Source of the DNA: an uncultured Eubacteriales bacterium
Lineage (GTDB): Bacteria; Bacillota; Clostridia; Oscillospirales; CAG-272
Length of the DNA: 13,680 nt
Assembly: GCA_934462885.1 (NCBI GenBank)
Contig: CAKSJC010000027.1
Location: 1 to 13,680, forward strand
Direction: 5' to 3'
Shown here one piece after another: positions 5,868 through 12,854 of this stretch (position 1 is its first letter; each line of letters opens with the position of its first letter). A program made the translations under genes and the position numbers. Below the pieces are notes generated by a model that saw only the letters and a program-made list of their open reading frames with translations, was not told where the DNA came from and searched no databases.

Positions 5868-7142
5868 ATGGCAATGTGTGCCTTGGCGTGTTTTTTACTT
5901 AACTCATGCAAGAATATTGAATTAAAAGAAAATGAATATAATAATTCGGAATCAATACTCAGTGAAGCCGAATCCGAAGATAATTCGGTCGGCGGGGGTG
6001 AAATCTTAAATCGAGTTGTAGGACTTGTAAATGACGGAGAGAACGGCAGCAAGGTATTACTGTATGACACCGACACATGGGAATATGAAATAGTTGCCGC
6101 ACTCCCGGATGTTACTCCCGACAATTATGCGGCGCTTTCGTCAAACAATAAAAAACTGGCATACACAACATGGAATAGCGATTATACAAAAAGATATGTG
6201 AAAGTCTATGACAGAGATAAACAAGAAACTGCGGATTATCTAAAAGATATCCCGTCGCGTACAGAAATAATAAAAATTTCATGGATCCCTGACAGCGATC
6301 TGCTGTTGTATGTAAAGAATGATACAAATTATAACAATTTGCAGACAATTGAAATACTGGATACGGTAACGGGTCGGATAAAAGTTGTGGATGTCGGGGA
6401 AGTATGGCAGATACGGACATTATGTGACGCGGATTCTACGGCGTCGCCGTTTTATCTGCCCGGAAGCAATACATATTTATATGTGAAGTATAAAGATTAC
6501 AGTGACGATACAGACAATGAGATATGGAATTATTACCTTGACAGTAAGGATTTAGCCGATATCTACGAAAAATACGGCGGCGTAAGAGAATTTGATTTTT
6601 CAACGATAGGAAACAGAATGTACGTCGAATTTTCGACTCCTCGGTGTTCGCCGAATGGGAAGTATATCGTATACAGTGCGAAACTTGAGAGAACAAGTTC
6701 TCCCGGATTACACACGCCGTTTTGGGTGGCGTCGGCAATATGGTTATACAATATAGAAAGCGGAGAAACGCATATTATATATAAACAGGAGGATGAAGGC
6801 GCAATCGGCAGAGTGGACTGGATAAATGACAGTGAGCTGTGTTTTGTTACATGCTATGATTATCAGGGAAGCAGAGATAATATTAATTATTATAGTATAG
6901 AGAGCGGAAAATCAGAAGTGCTGTTTCATTATTCCGATGAAAACTATAATAATGCAGCTATGCTGCCGATAGGAAATCAAAAAATTACATTCACATCTTC
7001 CGCTAACGGAAGTTTATACTCCGATTCTTTAACTTATGTTTTAGATATCCGAACAAAAGAGAGCAGCGTCTTGAATGTGAGTTATAATGATAAAAGTATA
7101 TTATTGGAAAACTTTATTTATTATATTGAAAGCGATAAGTAA
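5868..7142 (+). CDS. TolB-like beta-propeller lipoprotein (start interrupted by A7)
   Basis: A 424-residue frame with repeated propeller-type blades: ALSSNNKKLAYTTW (about 89-102), ISWIPDSDLLLYVK (137-150), CSPNGKYIVYSAK (260-272) and VDWINDSELCFVT further on. The pattern of Ser-Pro/Asn-x-Gly/Lys-Lys followed by hydrophobic strands resembles TolB/WD40-like propellers, used for binding partners or ligands rather than catalysis. The in-frame ATG 5868 has no ribosome binding site and gives a signal peptide with no positive charge and the cysteine already at residue 14 (LNSC), which is too short. Reading from 5837/5843 with one A fewer repairs both problems. The C-terminus appears complete. The gene follows another lipoprotein by about 150 bp and may be part of the same unit. 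The propeller call is fairly sure; the role is unknown. Confidence 0.75.
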   Translation: MAMCALACFLLNSCKNIELKENEYNNSESILSEAESEDNSVGGGEILNRVVGLVNDGENGSKVLLYDTDTWEYEIVAALPDVTPDNYAALSSNNKKLAYTTWNSDYTKRYVKVYDRDKQETADYLKDIPSRTEIIKISWIPDSDLLLYVKNDTNYNNLQTIEILDTVTGRIKVVDVGEVWQIRTLCDADSTASPFYLPGSNTYLYVKYKDYSDDTDNEIWNYYLDSKDLADIYEKYGGVREFDFSTIGNRMYVEFSTPRCSPNGKYIVYSAKLERTSSPGLHTPFWVASAIWLYNIESGETHIIYKQEDEGAIGRVDWINDSELCFVTCYDYQGSRDNINYYSIESGKSEVLFHYSDENYNNAAMLPIGNQKITFTSSANGSLYSDSLTYVLDIRTKESSVLNVSYNDKSILLENFIYYIESDK

Positions 7143-7189
7143 ATCGGGCGTGTTCTAAAATATTATCGCGCAAACCTTTCCGAAAGTCA

Positions 7190-7218
7190 TTGCTCAAACA
7201 GCGGCATTGTGTTATAAT
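7190..7218 (+). promoter_or_regulatory. Promoter of the kinase-like membrane ORF
   Basis: TTGCTC (7190-7195), 17-bp spacer, TATAAT (7213-7218). The leader to the ATG at 7282 includes a GTGCATATGTGCATATATG stretch; AGGAGA at 7268-7273 is the ribosome binding site. Confidence 0.7.
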
Positions 7219-7281
7219 CAGTTTTACAACCGTGCATATGTGCATATATGAACACGTGTAAAATATGAGGAGATTGAACCC

Positions 7282-7842
7282 ATGAGCGGCCAAAAGAAGA
7301 GAAAATTGATCACAATAAGCTCCGTGCTGCTTGTTGTCGTTTTTGCGTATGCTTTCCGGCTCATCGGCAAGGGAAGCTTTTATCCGACGCTCTTTTCTTA
7401 CCTCCGCAGCTTTCTCTATATCGGTTTATATGCAGCATGGGGACTTTCCATCCGCTTTCGAATCGTGCAAAAGCAGGTCGGAGGGTATCTGATCGGTGTA
7501 TCAGTTCTGCTGATTTTGTGGTTCTCTTTTCGAACGACGAAATATTTTATCTTTTGGCAGCCGGACGCGAATCAAACGGATCATTACGGCAGAAATTCCC
7601 TGATGCAGGCTGTGTCGGAGGCAACGCTTATCTGTCCGGTGAAAAACACGGAGACGGGCGGTTATTACCCCGGAAGAGTGATTACTTCCGAGATGGCGGA
7701 GGATCTGCGGCGCGTATTCCGCCTGCTTATTGAACACGGCGCGGACAAAAACAATATTTCGGCGTATTCAAAAAAATCGATTCGCGAACACTACGAAAAC
7801 GAATCCGTATGGCAGATTTGCGGCGTTTTTTGGAATGAATAG
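7282..7842 (+). CDS. Chimeric membrane protein: kinase-like helices plus ankyrin tail
   Basis: A 186-residue protein with a good promoter, AGGAGA at 7268-7273 and start ATG 7282. Residues 9-90 form three transmembrane helices joined by basic loops (for example FRLIGKGSFYPTLFSYLRSF). This resembles what I recall of the N-terminus of multi-helix sensor histidine kinases in Clostridia. At about residue 92 the character changes: 94-175 read like the last ankyrin repeats of another protein, with DHYGRNSLMQAV and RVFRLLIEHGADKN matching the ankyrin consensus. No kinase, HAMP or response domains follow. It may be a recombination product whose 5' end came with a promoter and whose 3' end came from an ankyrin gene, or a real small membrane ankyrin protein. 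A terminator follows. Both family assignments come from memory of patterns. Confidence 0.6.
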   Translation: MSGQKKRKLITISSVLLVVVFAYAFRLIGKGSFYPTLFSYLRSFLYIGLYAAWGLSIRFRIVQKQVGGYLIGVSVLLILWFSFRTTKYFIFWQPDANQTDHYGRNSLMQAVSEATLICPVKNTETGGYYPGRVITSEMAEDLRRVFRLLIEHGADKNNISAYSKKSIREHYENESVWQICGVFWNE

Positions 7843-7872
7843 CCGTAAGCTGTCCGTCAAAATCAAATACAC

Positions 7873-7924
7873 AAACGCTGTACAGGCGTGTCCCGTCGGA
7901 CATGAAAATGTGCAGCGTTTTTTG
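7873..7924 (+). terminator. Intrinsic terminator after the chimeric ORF
   Basis: AAACGCTG (7873-7880) pairs with CAGCGTTT (7913-7920), extended by a U-G and an A-U pair. An inner GTGTCC/GGACAT stem lies in the loop, and a run of T's spans 7918-7924. Confidence 0.8.
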
Positions 7925-7984
7925 TTTTGATTCTCATTGATATGATGACAAAATCATGTGAGCGCAAAGTCGGCGGGAAAAGCA

Positions 7985-8207
7985 ATGAAACCGTTTGAAT
8001 TTTATGTTTATGACTGTACAAAGCCGATGACAGCGGTTCCGGAAGCGGTTGAACTCCTATGTGAAATCTGCCCCGAACAAAAAAATGCGATTTGACCGCG
8101 TAACATACCTTACCGAAATTCGTGGAGAGGGAATTGAAGTACATCACGCCGCTTTTCCAAAGGGTAAGGTACCGCACAAAGCAGTTTTGAGCATTTTTAT
8201 AGCTTAA
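7985..8207 (+). pseudogene. Short frameshifted coding remnant
   Basis: ATG 7985 opens 36 codons (MKPFEFYVYDCTKPMT...EICPEQKNAI) and stops at 8093. A +1 shift at the A7 run 8079-8085 continues in an open frame, MRFDRVTYLTE...KGKVPHKAVLSIFIA, to TAA 8205. Removing one A would fuse them into about 73 codons. GGGA precedes the start. The N-terminal part loosely recalls phosphopantetheinyl transferases (YVYDCT, a PEQK..RFDR segment), but the second part does not support that, so no function is claimed. It lies in a gene-poor gap between two intact units, consistent with a decaying fragment. Confidence 0.35.
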
Positions 8208-8222
8208 ACTTTAATTTTTCTA

Positions 8223-8282
8223 TTGAAAAACAAGCCTGTATGTGTTATAGTATGACTGAATGAATGATTTCGGTCATTTTTT
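8223..8282 (+). promoter_or_regulatory. Promoter directly followed by a terminator-like hairpin
   Basis: TTGAAA (8223-8228), 17-bp spacer, TATAGT (8246-8251). Immediately after, ATGACTGA (8252-8259) pairs with TCGGTCAT (8270-8277), with one U-G pair and a 10-nt loop, and T's run 8277-8282. Transcripts starting near 8258 would begin inside the hairpin. This may be a promoter left over from a lost gene. Confidence 0.45.
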
Positions 8283-8360
8283 GCGGAAAGAACAGATTTG
8301 GCTTTCCCCGATTTTGAAAGCGCAGAATTGCAAGGCGCTGCTCAGGAAAGAGCGACGTTT

Positions 8361-8389
8361 TTGCCGCCTGCAAAAGTTGTTTACATAAT
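8361..8389 (+). promoter_or_regulatory. Weak candidate promoter upstream of the hydrolase cluster
   Basis: TTGCCG (8361-8366), 17-bp spacer, CATAAT (8384-8389). It would place the dyad at 8430-8447 in the early transcribed region and lead toward the gene at 8659. The match is modest. Confidence 0.3.
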
Positions 8390-8429
8390 AAGCGGAAGCT
8401 GCCGCGAGGCGGCTTTTCAAAAACATCTC

Positions 8430-8447
8430 GGTTAGCATACACTAACC
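8430..8447. promoter_or_regulatory. GGTTAG-N6-CTAACC dyad (iron-box-like), copy 1
   Basis: GGTTAG (8430-8435) and CTAACC (8442-8447) are perfect arms six bases apart, the same arms and spacing as at 12855-12872. They resemble the half-sites of DtxR/IdeR-family operators (TTAGGTTAGSCTAACCTAA), though the spacing is wider. The site is about 210 bp before the esterase gene. Confidence 0.5.
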
Positions 8448-8658
8448 CGCGCGAATGCAGAAGCGTTAAAGATGAGTGTCAAAGAACTGAAACAATACAA
8501 AAGCGACGTTATGCAAGAAGCGGTCGGAGTGTTTTTGATGTTTGCAGAGAATTTTGTCCTTAGCTAATAAAGCTCGGTGCGCGGCGCTGTACATACGCAG
8601 GCTTGTAAATAGCGTTTTGGCAGGCAAACTAAAAAGATAAACCGAGAGGTGAACTGAC

Positions 8659-9612
8659 ATGGCTGAAGTGAAGACAAATAGCGTTGTTGTCGCGGATAAT
8701 AAAAGAATCAGTGCATTCGCTTCTTTGCTTCGGGCAGCGTACAAGGCTGTCGGTGCAAAAAAGGCGTTCGGTCTGCCGGAGAATGAAATTAAAAAAGTTA
8801 TCGAAAAACAGAACCGCAATCGCGGCGTTTTCACTCCGACCGACCGCAAGGCACATTATGAAACCGTTACGGCAAACGGCTTTCCGTGCCTGATTGTAAG
8901 AGAAAATTCGAAGCCTTCCGAACGTGCGATCCTCTATTTTTTCGGCGGCGGTATGGTTATCGGACCCGACAAAGGCGACTTGCCCGTTATGCGCAAGCTG
9001 ATGCGTGAAACCGACTGTGATGTGTGGTTTCCGTTCTATCCGCTCTGCATCGAGCATTGCATAACCGAAACCTACGACATGGTTTATGAGTGTTACCGCA
9101 GAATGATCGGAATTTACGGCGGCGGAAACGTCAGCACCTGCGGATTTTCCTCATGGGGAGCGCTTGCGCTCGGCGTCGCGGCGCACAATAATGCGCAGAA
9201 AGAACCGTTGCCGCAACCGCGCCATATTGTTGCCGTCTCTCCGGGCGAGGTTCCGTGGAACGACGCCGAGAAGGCGCGGATGCAGGCGCTGAATGAACTG
9301 GATGTCGCGATCGACTATGCCTTTATGGTCACGGTTGAAAAGTTTATGCGCCACGGACGGGAAAATGTGCCGGACTACATGATCTCGGGCTCGTGCGGCG
9401 ATTTTTCCGGTGTGGGCGATATTCACTTTTTCTATTCGGCGGACGAAGTCCTTTACGGCGCTCTGCCGGACTTTGAAGAAGCCTGCATACGCGCGGATGT
9501 TCCGTATACAGCTTTCGCACGTCCGAAGATGGTTCACTGTTACTGTATGCTGCCGTGCTTCAAAGAGGCGCGTGAGGATTTTTGCAAAATAACGGAAATT
9601 TTGAAGAAATGA
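8659..9612 (+). CDS. HSL-type alpha/beta hydrolase (esterase), altered nucleophile elbow
   Basis: A 317-residue cytoplasmic hydrolase of the alpha/beta hydrolase fold-3 (hormone-sensitive lipase) type, by length and motif order. The oxyanion-hole loop is FFGGGMVIG (94-102), in place of the usual HGGG. The nucleophile region is STCGFSSWGALALG (159-172). Ser164 fits the nucleophile, but the GxSxG pattern ends in Trp166 instead of Gly. The acid (Asp262 in SADEVL) and the histidine (His293 in MVHCYCM) are at the expected places. Start ATG 8659 has GAGAGGTG upstream. It is followed after 16 bp by a second hydrolase gene, suggesting co-transcription. The substrate is unknown; the Trp could reduce activity or reshape the active site. 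Confidence 0.85.
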   Translation: MAEVKTNSVVVADNKRISAFASLLRAAYKAVGAKKAFGLPENEIKKVIEKQNRNRGVFTPTDRKAHYETVTANGFPCLIVRENSKPSERAILYFFGGGMVIGPDKGDLPVMRKLMRETDCDVWFPFYPLCIEHCITETYDMVYECYRRMIGIYGGGNVSTCGFSSWGALALGVAAHNNAQKEPLPQPRHIVAVSPGEVPWNDAEKARMQALNELDVAIDYAFMVTVEKFMRHGRENVPDYMISGSCGDFSGVGDIHFFYSADEVLYGALPDFEEACIRADVPYTAFARPKMVHCYCMLPCFKEAREDFCKITEILKK

Positions 9613-9628
9613 AATCGGAGCCGATGCT

Positions 9629-10399
9629 ATGAAATATTTCGAATTCGGAAGAGAAAACCCCGAACTTATAGTCATGCTTCACGGCGGCGGCACAAGCTAC
9701 CGCGGTGCGCTGTCGGCGGCAAAGGAAATGGCGAAGGTTTACCATGTTGTGCTTACGGCATACGACGGATTCAACCCCGACGAGCCGGAAACGGAGTTCA
9801 AATCGCCTATGGACGAAACTAAACGGCTGGGCGACTACATTGTTGAGCACTACGGCGGAAAAATCGACATTCTTTACGGCATTTCCTACGGTTGTCGGGT
9901 TCTTATGGAGGTTCTCGCCGACGAGCGGCTGACGATCACGACGACGATTGCCGACGGCATGGGGCTGCGCGATTACCCGAACATCAAGAGCAAATTCGGC
10001 AAGGAACTCTACTGCTTTTTCTTCACCGGACTCTTTTTCGCGGTCATGGGACGCCCCGGACCGAAAAGGAAGAAGTTTCTCGCGAAAATCACGGGGCGGA
10101 CGCTTGAAGAAGCCGAGAGGATCCTTTACGGCAAGGCGACATGGAGGAGTTGGAAGAACCAGGACTACTATCTGATCGGAAAGAAAACGGACTATTCGCT
10201 GTTTGAAAAAACGGATATGCACCTTTGGTACGGGATAAAGGGAAGTGTGGATAAAAAACTGTCGGAGGGTCTTGACGACTTGAGGCGGAACGGATATCCG
10301 TTTGATGTTAAGATATTCACGAATCTCGGACACGGCGGGCTTGCCGGAGAGCATCCGAAAGAGTTTTCGGCGGAAGTTCAGGCGGCGCATCAGGGATAG
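9629..10399 (+). CDS. Alpha/beta hydrolase family protein
   Basis: A 256-residue alpha/beta hydrolase with the canonical elements: an oxyanion-hole loop MLHGGGTS (16-23), the nucleophile elbow GISYG with Ser86, and a C-terminal histidine His235 in LGHGGLAGEHPKEF. A cap region lies at about 120-190 (TGLFFAVMGRPGPKRKKF and following). The acid residue cannot be assigned with certainty. There is no signal peptide, so it should be cytoplasmic. GGAG sits about 10 bases before ATG 9629. It lies 16 bp after the other hydrolase, and 139 bp before the dehydrogenase gene, a gap with no clear terminator. Substrate unknown. Pairing of two unrelated hydrolase types with a PanE-like enzyme points to one pathway. 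Confidence 0.85.
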   Translation: MKYFEFGRENPELIVMLHGGGTSYRGALSAAKEMAKVYHVVLTAYDGFNPDEPETEFKSPMDETKRLGDYIVEHYGGKIDILYGISYGCRVLMEVLADERLTITTTIADGMGLRDYPNIKSKFGKELYCFFFTGLFFAVMGRPGPKRKKFLAKITGRTLEEAERILYGKATWRSWKNQDYYLIGKKTDYSLFEKTDMHLWYGIKGSVDKKLSEGLDDLRRNGYPFDVKIFTNLGHGGLAGEHPKEFSAEVQAAHQG

Positions 10400-10538
10400 A
10401 GGCGGACACCGCTTATTTTGTATATTCCGCTTTTGTGAGCTATATTTTGTGCGGTGTTTGCGCTCTTGTGCTTTAAGTGATACAGGAAAATTGTTTTTTC
10501 GGAATAAATAAAAGCTTTTACGAAAGGGAGATTTGAGT

Positions 10539-11465
10539 ATGAAAATTTTAGTATTCGGAGCAGGCGTACTCGGCTGTAATCTTGCAAGAAATATGCTTCG
10601 CGCGGGCAAGGAGGTAACGCTGCTCGCACGAGGTAAGTGGGCGGAAGAAATACGAAAGAACGGACTGCGGATCAAGGACAAATTTTCGCCTCGTGTTTCG
10701 TCAAACATTATTCCGGTGTTGACAGAGCTTGCTCCTGACGACGCATACGACGTGATTTTTGTTGTCATGCGCTATACGCAGATCGACTCGATCACGGAGG
10801 TACTGCGTGAAAACATAACAAAAAATATCATCTTTGTCGGAAACAATGTGCGTGCAACGGCGTGTGCCGTCTCGCTCCCGCAGAAAAATGTGATGTTTGC
10901 CTTTACGAGTGCCGCAGGACACAGAGAAAGCGCATGTGTGGCGTCGATTGATCTTAAAAAGATCACAATCGATCAGGTGTCGGACGCGCCGTCAAACGAG
11001 AGGCTGATAGGAAAGATATTTGACGGCTCCAAATACAAAGTGACCTATGAGCCTAATATGGAAGATTACCTCCTTTGTCATGCCGCTTTCGTGATACCGG
11101 TTGCATTTGCCTGCTACAAAACGGACGGCGACCTGAAAAAGCTCAAAAGAAACACGGCGTACCTTAACAGGATGATCGACGCCAACATTGAGGGATACCG
11201 CGCTATAAAGAATGCCGGACACGCGATTTTGCCGAAAGCGGACGCGGATTTTGAGAGCGCCGCGTACCGAAAGACCTGCCTGCGTTTCTTCAAGCTCATG
11301 TGTGCTACCGGACTCGGAAAGATCTGCGCTTCCGATCATGCTATGAACGCGGTCGATGAGATGAGCGCACTCAATCGGGATTTGAAGAGCTTCTTTGATG
11401 AAAACGGTGCCGAATATCCGGTATGGCGGGAGCTTGAATCGGAGTGCGGGAGGTACTTGAAATGA
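10539..11465 (+). CDS. Ketopantoate reductase (PanE/ApbA)-family dehydrogenase
   Basis: A 308-residue NAD(P)-dependent oxidoreductase. The dinucleotide-binding motif GAGVLG lies at residues 7-12 of an N-terminal Rossmann fold (MKILVFGAGVLGCNLAR). The FVGNNVRA segment fits the conserved Asn-containing loop of the family, and the C-terminal half (from about 170) is the helical ApbA_C-like domain (ANIEGYRAIKNAGHAILP). True PanE reduces ketopantoate for coenzyme A synthesis; many Bacillota paralogs in unrelated clusters have unknown substrates. No other pantothenate gene is nearby, so panE is not assigned. ATG 10539 with AAGGGAG (10524-10530) is preferred over the in-frame TTG at 10533. Its stop overlaps the next start by 4 bp (ATGA). 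Confidence 0.85.
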   Translation: MKILVFGAGVLGCNLARNMLRAGKEVTLLARGKWAEEIRKNGLRIKDKFSPRVSSNIIPVLTELAPDDAYDVIFVVMRYTQIDSITEVLRENITKNIIFVGNNVRATACAVSLPQKNVMFAFTSAAGHRESACVASIDLKKITIDQVSDAPSNERLIGKIFDGSKYKVTYEPNMEDYLLCHAAFVIPVAFACYKTDGDLKKLKRNTAYLNRMIDANIEGYRAIKNAGHAILPKADADFESAAYRKTCLRFFKLMCATGLGKICASDHAMNAVDEMSALNRDLKSFFDENGAEYPVWRELESECGRYLK

Positions 11466-11962
11466 AAGAACTGATTCTGAAGACAATTGTTGAGGGCTTA
11501 GGACTCGGAGTTCTGCTCGTTTTGGTCTGCGCTGTCGGAATTCGCAAGGGCGCTGTCGGTATGGTGCATCTTTACAGCCGTGAGGTGCAGGATCGCTGCG
11601 TAAAGCTGGGACTTACGACATATGAGAAGATAAGGCGAAACGCCATGCTTTTCAAGGCGGTCTGTATCCCCGGATATATCGCATATGTGCTGATCTGCGT
11701 GTATGCGGTGAACGGCGCGAACGGATTTTTCGCGGGATTTTGGCAATTGCTTGTTATCCTGTCCGTGATGAACCTGATCGACCGTTTCATTGTCGACGGA
11801 TTTTGGGTCGGGCGCACGAAAGCGTGGACGATTCCGGGCACGGAAGACATGACGCCCTACATCACAGCGAAAGATAAATGCAAAAAGTGGATTTTCGGCA
11901 CACTCGGAATGGCGGTCATATCTTCGGCGCTGTCGGGAATCATGATGATATTTGTACACTGA
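11462..11962 (+). CDS. Four-helix integral membrane protein of unknown function
   Basis: A 166-residue membrane protein with hydrophobic segments at about 8-28 (LKTIVEGLGLGVLLVLVCAV), 62-82, 90-108 and 144-164. The loop between helices 1 and 2 carries a charged GMVHLYSREVQDRC region, and the loop before helix 4 has WTIPGTEDMTPYI. I recall similar conserved proteins from other Clostridia but no named function. It overlaps the dehydrogenase gene by 4 bp (ATGA), with GGGAGG at 11448-11453, so the two are translationally coupled. This suggests it serves the same process, perhaps as a transporter-like or regulatory membrane part. An in-frame GTG at 11444 is a less likely start. Confidence 0.75.
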   Translation: MKELILKTIVEGLGLGVLLVLVCAVGIRKGAVGMVHLYSREVQDRCVKLGLTTYEKIRRNAMLFKAVCIPGYIAYVLICVYAVNGANGFFAGFWQLLVILSVMNLIDRFIVDGFWVGRTKAWTIPGTEDMTPYITAKDKCKKWIFGTLGMAVISSALSGIMMIFVH

Positions 11963-12029
11963 TTTGACAAGAGCATGGAGTATGTACGAGCCTTATGGAA
12001 AGACGCTAAGCTGAAAAAGAGAGTAATTT

Positions 12030-12044
12030 CGATAATAGTTATCG
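12030..12044. promoter_or_regulatory. CGATAA-N3-TTATCG dyad before the terminator
   Basis: CGATAA (12030-12035) and TTATCG (12039-12044) are perfect arms three bases apart, overlapped by a smaller AGTTA/TAACT pair. It lies in the 88-bp untranslated stretch between the membrane gene and its terminator, an odd place for an operator. Function unknown. Confidence 0.3.
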
Positions 12045-12050
12045 TTAACT

Positions 12051-12085
12051 AAAAAACGCCTGTCCGTAAAAAACAGGCGTTTTTT
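12051..12085. terminator. Strong (possibly bidirectional) intrinsic terminator
   Basis: AAAAAACGCCTGT (12051-12063) is the exact complement of 12073-12085, with a 9-nt loop. A's on the 5' side and T's on the 3' side let it work from either strand. It ends the hydrolase/dehydrogenase cluster. Confidence 0.92.
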
Positions 12086-12107
12086 ATCATAAAATGCGCA
12101 GTTTCTA

Positions 12108-12136
12108 TTGACAAATCGGAAATGCAGGTTTATAAT
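12108..12136 (+). promoter_or_regulatory. Consensus sigma-A promoter of the TetR gene
   Basis: TTGACA (12108-12113), exactly 17 bp, TATAAT (12131-12136). The start site near 12143 lies downstream of the in-frame ATG at 12122, which rules that codon out as the translation start. Confidence 0.9.
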
Positions 12137-12181
12137 AACACCGTTATGAAACACTGTTTTGAATATGAAAGAGGTGAGCGT

Positions 12182-12808
12182 ATGGCAAAGCAGATCGAAG
12201 GCGTGGCAGAGCGTATCATTACCGCCGCGAAGCGGGAGTTTCTCGATAAAGGCTATGTTGACGCATCACTGCGAACCATTGCAGCCGAAGCAGATACGAG
12301 CACTAATTCCATCTATGTCCGTTTCGGCGACAAGGAAGGCTTGTTTTCCGCTATCGTTGAGCCTGTGCTCAGCGAGATGACCGAACGGTTTATCCGCATT
12401 CAGGAAAGGTTTCACCGGATGTCGCCTGGAGAGCAGGCAGAGCAAATGCCGAAATACGCCGACGGAGGTACGTCTGAGCTGATCGATTATATGTATGAAC
12501 GCCTTGACGAGTTCCGACTGCTTCTTGATTCATCCTACGGCACGAGGTTTCATAATTTTGTTGACGAACTTGTGCGTATTGAAGTTGAATACACATACAA
12601 GTATATGGAGGCTGTCGGCTACCCCGATAAATTCGGTGATGCGGTGACGCAGAAGCTACTGCACATCGTGACGACATCGCGGTTTGAAAGTATATTCGAG
12701 ATCATCCGCCACGGTATGAGCCGCGAGGAAGCGTCGGAATATATTGAGCTTCTCAGCCGCTATCACCGCACAGGATTTCTTGAAATTTTCGGCAATGCCG
12801 CGCATTAA
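12182..12808 (+). CDS. TetR/AcrR-family transcriptional regulator
   Basis: A 208-residue TetR-family repressor. The N-terminal DNA-binding domain runs to about residue 60: ERIITAAKREFLDKGY (10-25) is the conserved first helix, followed by the helix-turn-helix SLRTIAAEADTSTNSIYVRFGDKEGLF (29-55). The rest is the helical ligand-binding and dimerisation domain, with a Tyr/Glu-rich segment in the middle. ATG 12182 has GAGGTG at 12171-12176. The frame is open upstream to ATG 12122, but that codon overlaps the promoter. The gene is followed within 85 bp by an ABC exporter, the usual partner of such regulators; its ligand and operator are unknown. Confidence 0.92.
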   Translation: MAKQIEGVAERIITAAKREFLDKGYVDASLRTIAAEADTSTNSIYVRFGDKEGLFSAIVEPVLSEMTERFIRIQERFHRMSPGEQAEQMPKYADGGTSELIDYMYERLDEFRLLLDSSYGTRFHNFVDELVRIEVEYTYKYMEAVGYPDKFGDAVTQKLLHIVTTSRFESIFEIIRHGMSREEASEYIELLSRYHRTGFLEIFGNAAH

Positions 12809-12817
12809 AGTACAAAC

Positions 12818-12840
12818 AGGCTGTCTCAAATGACGGCCTT
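12818..12840 (+). terminator. Weak hairpin between the TetR and ABC genes
   Basis: AGGCTGTC (12818-12825) pairs with GACGGCCT (12832-12839) with one U-G pair and a 6-nt loop. Only a TT-C-A tail follows, so it is at best a partial terminator or processing site, allowing read-through into the ABC gene. Confidence 0.45.
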
Positions 12841-12854
12841 TCAATAAACAAAAC

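Larger units (their letters stand above)
8268..8567 (+). pseudogene. Unrecognised coding remnant with one internal stop
   Basis: One frame is open from 8268 to TAA 8565 except for TAG at 8433. It reads FFAERTDLAFPDFESAELQGA...VVYIISGSCREAAF, then the stop, then TRANAEALKMSVKELKQYKSD to FVLS. No ribosome binding site or plausible start was found for the first part. ATG 8472 could start the 31-codon tail. The single stop lies inside the GGTTAG dyad. A GCCGC/GCGGC mini-hairpin with four T's sits at 8401-8417. No family was recognised; it may be chance or a decayed gene. Confidence 0.25.

Noticed and set aside
9560..10768. A 402-codon open frame on the - strand
   Set aside because: It lies antisense to two well-supported + strand genes with clear hydrolase and dehydrogenase motifs; its translation is rich in Arg/Phe/His with no recognised motif, as expected of a shadow frame in GC-richer DNA.
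12122..12181. Earlier ATG start for the TetR gene
   Set aside because: It lies between the -35 and -10 boxes of a perfect consensus promoter, so it would not be in the transcript; ATG 12182 has a good ribosome binding site.
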